A stretch of 5,081 nt of DNA. Origin: CAYLMM01 sp964384825. Lineage in GTDB: Bacteria; Krumholzibacteriota; Krumholzibacteriia; LZORAL124-64-63. Positions 1 to 5,081 of the stretch are shown in pieces. The number at the start of each line of letters is the position of its first letter. Position 1 is the first letter of the stretch. Under the pieces are notes generated by a model, which saw only the letters and a program-made list of their open reading frames with translations, was not told the origin of the DNA and did not search any database. The position numbers and the translations under genes were made by a program. The stretch is from contig CAYLMM010000099.1 in the NCBI GenBank assembly GCA_964384825.1, forward strand, positions 1 through 5,081, in the 5' to 3' direction.

Positions 1-1445
1 CCAAGGTGTACCGCAGGGAAGGCGGATTCTTCACCGACATCGGCGCGGGGCTGGACGGGGTCGCGGGCAGTTCGGTCGCCTGGGGCGACTACGACAACGA
101 CGGCGATCCGGACATCCTGCTCGCCGGCTTCAACAGTTCCGGCAATATCTCCCAGGTGTGCCGCAACGATTCGGGGACGTTCACCGACATCGGAGCCGGG
201 CTGGAGGGGATTGAACACGGCACCGCCGCCTGGGGCGACTACGACAACGACGGCGACCTGGACATCCTGCTCACCGGCAGCGGCTACTCCCTGGTTTACC
301 GCAACGATGCGGGGATCTTCACCGATATCGACGCGGGGCTGGCGGGTTTCTACGAATCGTCCGCGGCCTGGGGCGACTACGACAACGACGGCGACCTGGA
401 CATACTGCTCGACGGTTTGTGGCCCAGTGCCAGCTACTGCAGGCCCATGCTGTACCGCAACGATGCCGGGACCTTCATCGAAGCCGACTGCACGGGGATC
501 GACGGGATCCGCTCCGGTTCGGTCGCCTGGGGCGACTTCGACAACGACGGCGATCTGGACATCCTGATCACGGGTTATGGGAATAACTACGAACTGTATC
601 TGTCCAAGGTCATCCGCAACGATGGCGGCAATTTCAGGAATATCGGGGAGAATCTGAAGGCGGTCGGGGGCGGTTCGGCCGCCTGGGGCGACTACGACCA
701 CGACGGCGACCTGGACATCCTGCTCGCCGGCAATAACACCTGCGATTTGTGCGGCGATTGTCCGACCTCGCGGGTATACCGCAACGATGCACCGGCGCCC
801 GACAACACGCCCCCCGCCGCACCGACGAACCTGAGCGCGCAACTGGCGGGTTCGACGCTGACATTCAGCTGGGACCCGGCGACCGACGCCGAAACCCCCG
901 CGGCCGGACTGACCTACAACCTGCGGGTGGGGACCACGCCCGGCGGCGGCGAGATCTGCAGCGCCATGGCGGAACCCGGGGGCTACCGGACGATCCCGGC
1001 TCTGGGGAACACGAACCACGAGAACAGCTGGACACTGGATGTGCCCGGATCCGAGGTCTACTACTGGAGCGTCCAGGCAGTGGATACGGCGTTCGAGGGT
1101 TCGCCTTTCGCAGTCGAGGAGATGATCTACACGATCACCGGCGTGCCCGGGGGCGTGTTGCCGGCGGCGTTCGCCCTGCGGCCCAACGCGCCCAACCCCT
1201 TCAACCCGATGACGACCATCGGCTTCGACCTGCCCGAATCCCGCGTCGTCAGCGTCGAGATCTTCGATCTGCAGGGCCGGCGCGTGCGCTCGCTGGTGTC
1301 GAGAGTCCACATGCCGGGAGGCGTCCACCGGGTCGTCTGGCGCGGGGTGGATGATTCGGGCCGGGGAGTTGCCTCGGGGTCGTACTTCTGCCGGTTGAGC
1401 GCGGGGGGATTCGTCCAGACTCAACGAATGACGCTGGTGAAGTAG
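1..1445 (+). CDS. FG-GAP/VCBS repeat protein with FN3-like and FlgD-Ig-like C-terminal domains (5' partial)
   Basis: This is a probable exported protein whose 5' end lies outside the window. The frame is open from base 3. The GTG at 6 would be the first possible start here, but it aligns with the internal Val of the repeated 'VYRND' motif, so it is not the real start. Residues are numbered from that GTG. Residues 1-261 hold five FG-GAP/VCBS units, each with a DxDxDGxxD calcium-type loop (first Asp at 28, 78, 124, 177 and 229) after 'AWGD', plus a trailing half unit ending 'VYRND'. Residues 266-379 form a fibronectin III-like module starting 'DNTPPAAP' and ending near 'YYWSVQAVD'. Residues 380-479 are a FlgD-Ig-like / T9SS type A-like tail with 'PNAPNPFNP', 'GRRVRSL' and 'SGSYFCRL', ending in 'LVK'. 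VCBS repeats usually fold as a beta-propeller. More units and a signal peptide are expected upstream. Family and architecture are clear; ligand and function are unknown. Confidence 0.9.
   Translation, partial: KVYRREGGFFTDIGAGLDGVAGSSVAWGDYDNDGDPDILLAGFNSSGNISQVCRNDSGTFTDIGAGLEGIEHGTAAWGDYDNDGDLDILLTGSGYSLVYRNDAGIFTDIDAGLAGFYESSAAWGDYDNDGDLDILLDGLWPSASYCRPMLYRNDAGTFIEADCTGIDGIRSGSVAWGDFDNDGDLDILITGYGNNYELYLSKVIRNDGGNFRNIGENLKAVGGGSAAWGDYDHDGDLDILLAGNNTCDLCGDCPTSRVYRNDAPAPDNTPPAAPTNLSAQLAGSTLTFSWDPATDAETPAAGLTYNLRVGTTPGGGEICSAMAEPGGYRTIPALGNTNHENSWTLDVPGSEVYYWSVQAVDTAFEGSPFAVEEMIYTITGVPGGVLPAAFALRPNAPNPFNPMTTIGFDLPESRVVSVEIFDLQGRRVRSLVSRVHMPGGVHRVVWRGVDDSGRGVASGSYFCRLSAGGFVQTQRMTLVK
78..725 (+). 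repeat. Five in-gene FG-GAP/VCBS DNA repeats
   Basis: A 45-bp core encoding 'AWGDYDNDGDLDILL' recurs at 78-122, 228-272, 366-410, 525-569 and 681-725, with spacings of 150, 138, 159 and 156 bp, all multiples of three. The cores at 228 and 366 differ by one base, as do those at 228 and 681. The sequence between cores is much more diverged and varies in length. These are protein-coding repeats inside the first gene, not a mobile or regulatory repeat. Confidence 0.9.
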
Positions 1446-1460
1446 CCCCGTCCGTCGGGG
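1446..1460 (+). other. Small hairpin directly after the first gene's stop codon
   Basis: CCCCG (1446-1450) and CGGGG (1456-1460) form a perfect 5-bp stem around a 5-nt loop, starting at the base after the TAG stop. No T-run follows, so it is not a canonical intrinsic terminator by itself. It could protect the mRNA 3' end or be chance in GC-rich DNA. Confidence 0.3.
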
Positions 1461-1534
1461 GTGAACGACAGGGCCGGGCAGCGCTTCTTCGCCCGCGTCG
1501 CATACAGCCCCACGGAGGCTACCATCTTCGAGAG

Positions 1535-1567
1535 CGGGCCGTCCCCAATGGGGCGGCCCGTTTCTGT
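1535..1567 (+). terminator. Rho-independent terminator after the FG-GAP gene
   Basis: CGGGCCG (1535-1541 without the bulge) pairs with CGGCCCG (1554-1560), and CCCC pairs with GGGG around the loop AAT, with one bulged T on the left arm. This gives an 11-bp GC-rich stem followed at once by TTTCTGT (1561-1567). Bases GAG just before the stem can also pair or wobble with the first Ts. It lies about 90 bp after the first gene's stop and just before the next promoter, which fits separation of two transcription units. Confidence 0.75.
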
Positions 1568-1583
1568 GCCTAGGCCGCGGATG

Positions 1584-1592
1584 TGGTATAAT
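1584..1592 (+). promoter_or_regulatory. Extended -10 sigma70-type promoter for the LVIVD gene
   Basis: TGGTATAAT contains a perfect TATAAT (1587-1592) preceded by TG one base upstream, the extended -10 arrangement. Such an AT-rich hexamer stands out in this GC-rich DNA. No good -35 exists at 16-19 bp spacing. Candidates such as TTCTGT at 1562-1567 are weak and fall inside the terminator's T-run, which fits an extended -10 promoter not relying on a -35. The predicted transcription start is near 1598-1600, giving a leader of about 110 nt before the ATG at 1711. Confidence 0.6.
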
Positions 1593-1601
1593 CAAGTAAT
1601 C

Positions 1602-1687
1602 TCGCCCACCATATTGGCCCACTCTCGCCGCGCCCGGCGGAACAACGCAATTGTGGGCGACCGAATGTCTTACGCCGCCACTCGGCG
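1602..1687 (+). promoter_or_regulatory. Structured 5' leader with nested inverted repeats
   Basis: TCGCCCAC (1602-1609) is an exact inverted repeat of GTGGGCGA (1653-1660). Inside it, CGCCG (1626-1630) and CGGCG (1635-1639) form a hairpin with a 4-nt loop. A second copy of the same stem follows at 1673-1677/1683-1687 with a 5-nt loop. GCCCAC also occurs at 1617-1622, so the right outer arm has two possible partners and two alternative folds. The element sits between the promoter and the ribosome binding site. No known riboswitch class was recognised, and chance pairing in GC-rich sequence is possible. Confidence 0.35.
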
Positions 1688-1697
1688 CCATGATTAT

Positions 1698-1702
1698 GGG
1701 GG
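1698..1702 (+). promoter_or_regulatory. Ribosome binding site for the ATG at 1711
   Basis: GGGGG, one mismatch from GGAGG, lies 8 nt before ATG 1711. It comes after the in-frame ATGs at 1690 and 1696 and far downstream of the TTG at 1651, so it favours 1711 as the start. The signal peptide also begins there. Confidence 0.5.
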
Positions 1703-1710
1703 TCTGGACC

Positions 1711-4700
1711 ATGTTTTCCCGGAGAATGCTGATTCTGGTCTGCATGGGGTTGACGGCGGCCTTGGCCGCGCCGCATCCGGCGGCTGCGCTCGAGAGGCGG
1801 TTCGTGGAGGATTTCTCTTCCCGGACCCTCTGCGACACGAGCCTCACCACTGCCGAGTGGGACACGGTGGTCGGCGAACTGCGGCTGCCCGCGTTCGCGA
1901 TCACCGAACTCGGATCTTGGAACACCACCGGGACCGCCTACGGGGCAGATGCATCGGGCGATCATGTCTACGTGGCCGACTGGGGCGGCGGGCTGGTGGT
2001 CGTCGATGTGAGCGATCCCGCCGCGCCGACCCTGGCCGGGACCTGCGCCCTGGCGGGCAACGCCTTCGGAGTCGCCGCGGCGGGCGATCTGGCCTACGTG
2101 GCCGTCCAGGCCGCGGGGCTGCAGATCGTCGACATCTCCGATCCCGCATCGCCGACGGTGGCCGGCGGCTACGACACGGCAGGCAGCGCCTACGCCGTGC
2201 TGCACGCGGGCGATCTGGTCTACGTGGCGGACGGCTTCTCCGGCCTGGCGATCGTCGACGTCTCGAACCCGGCGAGCCCGTCCCTGGTCGGGGCCTGCGA
2301 CACCCCGGGCAAGGCCTACGGCGTCGCCCTGCACGGGTCGTACGCCCTGGTGGCCGACAGCGAGTCCGGGATGCAGGTGATCGACGTCACCGACCCGGCG
2401 CTGCCGGCGATCGTCGGCTCCTACGACACGGGCGGCTACGCCTGGGACATCGCGGTCGCCGGCGACGCGGCCTTCGTCTCGGACAATACCGGCGGCCTGG
2501 TCGTGCTGGACGTGTCGACTCCCGCCTCGCCCTCGTCGCTGGCGGTCTTGGCCCTGCCCGGCCCGGCCCTGGGTGCGCAACTGGACGGCGACCGTCTGCA
2601 GGTCGGCTGCGGCGCGGCCGGGCTGGCGGTGATCGACGTGACCGATCCCGGCAACCCCGTCGTGACCGGGACCTACAACACGCCCGGTTCCGCCTACGAT
2701 GTGGACGTGTCCGGGGAGTACGCGCTGGTCGCCGACGCGGCGGCGGGTCTGCGGATCCTGGATCTGCGCATGGCGGCCGGTCTCTCGCGGCTGGATCTCG
2801 TCGATCGCCTGGGCGACTGCGCGGCCATCGCCCTGGCCGGCGACGTGGCCTGGGTCGTGGACCAGGGCTACGGCTTGCGGTCGATCGACATCTCCGATCC
2901 CCTGAACATGGTCGAGATCGGCGAAGTCGCCGTGCCGGGCGACTTGAGATCGATCGCCATCCACGGCGACCATGCCTTCCTCGGGGATTACAGCGACGAT
3001 CTGATGGACGTCGACATCTCGGTGCCGGCCAGCCCGGCCTTCGTCGACAGCATCGGTCTGCCGGGCCACGTTTACGATGTCGTCCGCGGCGGCTCGCTCC
3101 TGTACGCGGCCTGCGACGCCGCCGGCGTCCAGATCGTCGACGTCGGCGACCCGGCCGCCCCGTCCACGGTGGGAAGCTACGCGGCGGCCGGGAAATGCCG
3201 AACCCTGACGATCGACGGCAACCTGCTGGCCGTGGGCTTCGCCGACGGCTTCGAACTGGTCGACGTCACCGACCCGGCGGCGCCGTCCCTTCTGGGAAGC
3301 GGCGGCTGGTCGAGCTTGGATTGCACGAGCCTGGCCTTGGACGGCGACCTGCTCTGCGCCGGCTTCGGGCCGGGGATAGTGGGGTCGTACCTCTTGATCT
3401 TCGATGTGAGTGATCCGACGGTACCCGTCCAAATCGCCATTCTCGCGGTCGCCACCGTTTCGGACCTGCAGATCGCCGGCGATCTGGTCTTCGTGACGAC
3501 CGAGGGGTCGGTGCTCGTCTTCGACATTTCCGATCCAACCTCCGTGGTCTCTGTCGTCGCCACCGCGGCTCTGCCGCGCGGGCCGCTGGTCCTGGCGGGC
3601 GACGTACTCTATGTGGCCGGCGCGGACGAACTGGCTTCGGCCTGGGCCTTCACCGACCGCTTTCGCACCGACAGGAACATGGCCTTCTCGACGACCGTGT
3701 TCGAGCACGACGACGAGATCGCCGCCCTGCGACTGTCCACCGAGCAGTCCGGCAGTCCCATCAGTTGGCAGGTCTACCAGCAGGGGGCTCTCGCGGAGCT
3801 CATCCTGACCCCCGGCGCCGCGTACCGGTTCCTTGACGGAACCTACCGGGGGCAAAATCTCCAGTGGTATGCCGTGCTCGATTACAGTCCGTTGTGGGGC
3901 GGAAACGGACCGGTCTGCACGAGCTTCGAGTTGGAATGGCTCTTCGACCACGCGGCCGTCGACTCGATCGTGGACGTTTCCGACGACCAGGGCGGCTGGG
4001 TGCGCGTCCATTTCTCCCCGTCGGGCTGGGACACCGAAGGGTCCGACGACCCGGTGCTGGGCTACAACGTCCTGCGCCGGATCGACGACGTCCAGACGCT
4101 GAAGGCGATCGCGGCCGACGACGACCGCCGCCTGGCGGCCGATGCGGAGCTCGCCATGTCCCTGCCGCCCGGACAGTGGGAGGTGCTGGGCTACGTCGGC
4201 GCCTGGAAGGCGGAACATTACACGTTCCTGGCCCCGACCCTCGGGGACTCCGGCGGAGTGGCCGCGCCGTCGGCCTACTGCATCACGGCCCAGACGGCCG
4301 CGGGCGGGTTCCACGTCAGTCCGCCGGACAGCGGCTGGTCGGTGGACAACCTGGCCCCGAACGTGCCGGAGGGCCTGATGGTGGAATACGCCGCCGGCGG
4401 CAACGTCCTCGCCTGGTTCGAGTCCCCGGACCCCGACTTCCGCTACTTCAAGATCTATCGCGGCGCGACGCCCGACTTCGTCGTCGATCCGCTGAACTCG
4501 ACCCACATGACCACGGCCGCAGCCTGGACCGACCCGGCTGCAGGGTGGGACGTCTTCTACAAGGTTTCGGCGGTGGACTTCGCGGGCAACGAGAGCCCCG
4601 CGGCGATGCCCGGCTCCCTGACCGACGTGGGCCCGCCGCCGACGGAGTTCCGCCTGCTGGGCGCGGCGCCCAACCCGTTCAACCCGCGCACCGCCATCAG

Positions 4701-4923
4701 CTTCGAGCTGCCCGAAGCGCGGGCTGTGGATTTGCGGATCTACGACGCGTCGGGTCGTCTGGTGCGGACGCTGCTGAGCGGAGAGACGATGCCGGCGGGC
4801 CGCCGGGGCGTGGAATGGGACGGCCGGGACGCCTCGGGCCGAACGTCGCCTTCCGGCGTCTACTTCTACCGCCTGACCGCCGGCGCGGATGCGGACCTGG
4901 GCCGGATGCTGCTGCTGAAGTAG
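1711..4923 (+). CDS. Exported LVIVD-repeat beta-propeller protein with FN3-like modules and FlgD-Ig-like C-terminus
   Basis: A complete 1070-residue exported protein of unknown specific function. ATG 1711 is chosen because a GGGGG site lies 8 nt upstream and translation then opens directly with a signal peptide: 'MFSRR', a hydrophobic run to about residue 20, and likely cleavage after 'PAAA' (residue 26). An in-frame TTG at 1651 would add 20 unconvincing residues and start inside the leader's inverted repeat. Residues 27-74 are a short 'EDFSSRT...TTAEWDT' segment. Residues 75-651 are LVIVD repeats ('L.IVDVSDPA.P', 'GD.AYVAD'), about 14 blades. Residues 652-750 form a beta-rich module ('STEQSGSPISWQVY', 'CTSFELEW'). 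Residues 752-878 are a divergent fibronectin-like module, 879-970 a clearer one ('YFKIYRGATPDF', 'YYKVSAVD'-like end), and 979-1070 the FlgD-Ig-like tail ('APNPFNP', 'GRLVRTL', 'GVYFYRL', 'LLLK'). LVIVD proteins are surface or extracellular. No catalytic motif was seen, so a binding or scaffold role is inferred. Confidence 0.9.
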   Translation: MFSRRMLILVCMGLTAALAAPHPAAALERRFVEDFSSRTLCDTSLTTAEWDTVVGELRLPAFAITELGSWNTTGTAYGADASGDHVYVADWGGGLVVVDVSDPAAPTLAGTCALAGNAFGVAAAGDLAYVAVQAAGLQIVDISDPASPTVAGGYDTAGSAYAVLHAGDLVYVADGFSGLAIVDVSNPASPSLVGACDTPGKAYGVALHGSYALVADSESGMQVIDVTDPALPAIVGSYDTGGYAWDIAVAGDAAFVSDNTGGLVVLDVSTPASPSSLAVLALPGPALGAQLDGDRLQVGCGAAGLAVIDVTDPGNPVVTGTYNTPGSAYDVDVSGEYALVADAAAGLRILDLRMAAGLSRLDLVDRLGDCAAIALAGDVAWVVDQGYGLRSIDISDPLNMVEIGEVAVPGDLRSIAIHGDHAFLGDYSDDLMDVDISVPASPAFVDSIGLPGHVYDVVRGGSLLYAACDAAGVQIVDVGDPAAPSTVGSYAAAGKCRTLTIDGNLLAVGFADGFELVDVTDPAAPSLLGSGGWSSLDCTSLALDGDLLCAGFGPGIVGSYLLIFDVSDPTVPVQIAILAVATVSDLQIAGDLVFVTTEGSVLVFDISDPTSVVSVVATAALPRGPLVLAGDVLYVAGADELASAWAFTDRFRTDRNMAFSTTVFEHDDEIAALRLSTEQSGSPISWQVYQQGALAELILTPGAAYRFLDGTYRGQNLQWYAVLDYSPLWGGNGPVCTSFELEWLFDHAAVDSIVDVSDDQGGWVRVHFSPSGWDTEGSDDPVLGYNVLRRIDDVQTLKAIAADDDRRLAADAELAMSLPPGQWEVLGYVGAWKAEHYTFLAPTLGDSGGVAAPSAYCITAQTAAGGFHVSPPDSGWSVDNLAPNVPEGLMVEYAAGGNVLAWFESPDPDFRYFKIYRGATPDFVVDPLNSTHMTTAAAWTDPAAGWDVFYKVSAVDFAGNESPAAMPGSLTDVGPPPTEFRLLGAAPNPFNPRTAISFELPEARAVDLRIYDASGRLVRTLLSGETMPAGRRGVEWDGRDASGRTSPSGVYFYRLTAGADADLGRMLLLK
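1933..3663 (+). repeat. LVIVD propeller repeats with 126-bp period
   Basis: From codon 75, eleven consecutive units are each exactly 42 codons (1933-3318), aligned on the start 'xAYxVxxxGD' and the 'IVDVSDPAxP' turn. Unit 12 (3319-3453) is about 45 codons with an insertion around 'GPGIVGSY'. Unit 13 is about 41 codons, and a final half unit runs to 'WAFTDRF' (codon 651). The segment before unit 1, 'AITELGSWNTTG', resembles the second half of a unit. Unit 7 (2689-2814) keeps the length but lacks the DPxxP turn, reading 'LRMAAGLSRLD'. Boundaries are by eye. Confidence 0.85.
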
Positions 4924-4939
4924 ATACCGGCGGCGGTAT
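4924..4939. other. Small hairpin in the convergent spacer
   Basis: ATACCG (4924-4929) and CGGTAT (4934-4939) form a perfect 6-bp stem with the loop GCGG, starting right after the LVIVD gene's stop. There is no T-run on either strand, so it is at most a weak terminator or 3'-end hairpin. The whole spacer to the convergent gene is only 39 bp, and no other terminator is visible there. Confidence 0.35.
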
Positions 4940-4962
4940 AGGCTGCAGAACGTTCCGCGGGC

Positions 4963-5081
4963 CTACCGTTTCCCGCCGCGCAGCTTCTTCAGCATCTGCG
5001 CCGCGTTGCGGTTGTCCGGATCCAGTTCCAGGGACTTCTCGTAGTTGCGGATGGCGGGCCCGGTTTCGCCCGCGGTCATGT
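4963..5081 (-). CDS. C-terminal end of a TPR-containing protein (partial)
   Basis: On the minus strand the frame reads into the window from its right edge and stops at TAG (4965-4963), giving 38 complete codons from the Met at 5079. The sequence 'AIRNYEKSLELDPDNRNAAQ' matches a tetratricopeptide repeat: helix A ending 'YEKSLELDPDN', then the next helix 'NAAQMLKKL', and a basic tail 'RGGKR'. The Met is probably internal, since 'YMTAGETGPAI' would be the first half of the same TPR and the bases before it (xAC) permit Tyr. Single TPRs at the C-terminus are common on hydrolases and other proteins in such genomes, so the main domain cannot be named. It converges on the LVIVD gene with a 39-bp gap. 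Confidence 0.8.
   Translation of the reverse strand, partial: MTAGETGPAIRNYEKSLELDPDNRNAAQMLKKLRGGKR

Noticed and set aside
6..8. GTG at 6 as the true start of the FG-GAP protein
   Set aside because: It corresponds to the Val of the repeated 'VYRND' motif and the frame stays open to the window edge, so the gene continues upstream.
1651..1710. TTG at 1651, or ATG at 1690 or 1696, as start of the LVIVD protein
   Set aside because: These would place non-hydrophobic residues before the signal peptide. The TTG lies within the inverted repeat, and the GGGGG site is positioned for ATG 1711.
1729..1746. Lipoprotein signal around Cys11 ('LILVCMG') in the LVIVD protein
   Set aside because: The residue before Cys is Val, where a lipobox needs Gly, Ala or Ser, and a good signal peptidase I site (AAA) lies 15 residues later.
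1933..3318. Regular 126-bp repeats as a CRISPR-like or satellite array
   Set aside because: The periodicity is explained by 42-residue propeller blades, all in frame and with diverged DNA sequence.
1461..3413. A 650-codon plus-strand open frame overlapping the LVIVD gene in another frame
   Set aside because: It crosses the terminator and promoter, has no fitting ribosome binding site, and yields an Arg/Gly-rich product typical of an out-of-frame reading of GC-rich repeats.
1570..4506. A 978-codon open frame on the minus strand opposite the LVIVD gene
   Set aside because: It mirrors the 126-bp repeats in a GC-rich sequence: once one unit lacks a stop in that frame, all register-perfect units do. 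The product is a low-complexity Arg/Gly/Asp/Val/His repeat with no recognisable domain, and the opposite strand encodes a clear signal peptide and known domains.

Overview
The window is GC-rich, densely coding bacterial DNA. It holds the 3' part of one gene for a large secreted repeat protein, one complete gene for a second such protein, and the last 38 codons of a convergent gene. The mix of VCBS/FG-GAP repeats, LVIVD repeats, fibronectin III-like modules and a FlgD-Ig-like C-terminal domain of the APNPFNP...GVYFYRL...LLK type is typical of exported proteins from environmental lineages of the FCB superphylum and its neighbours, such as Krumholzibacteriota, Eisenbacteria and Latescibacterota. 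That placement is inferred from protein style only. No rRNA or other phylogenetic marker is present.

Layout. Positions 1-1445 (+) carry the C-terminal 481 or so residues of a calcium-type FG-GAP/VCBS protein whose start lies upstream of the window. Positions 1446-1710 are non-coding. They hold a small hairpin right after the stop, a convincing rho-independent terminator (1535-1567), an extended -10 promoter (TGGTATAAT, 1584-1592), and a leader of about 110 nt with nested inverted repeats. Positions 1711-4923 (+) encode a 1070-residue exported protein. Its order is signal peptide, a LVIVD beta-propeller region with about 14 blades, a beta-rich module, two fibronectin-like modules and the FlgD-Ig-like C-terminus. 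Positions 4924-4962 are a 39-bp convergent spacer with a small hairpin. Positions 4963-5081 (-) are the C-terminal TPR end of another protein.

How the genes relate. The two (+) genes appear to be separate transcription units, with a terminator and then a promoter between them. They use unrelated propeller-type repeat regions but end in the same C-terminal domain, which aligns without gaps over 85 residues. The simplest reading is two envelope or extracellular scaffold or binding proteins sharing an export or anchoring tail. No enzyme active site, mobile element, CRISPR array, tRNA or rRNA was seen, and nothing indicates a defence or other multi-gene system. The points most worth a second look are the strict 126-bp periodicity of the LVIVD repeats, the likely 7+7 blade arrangement, and the structured leader.
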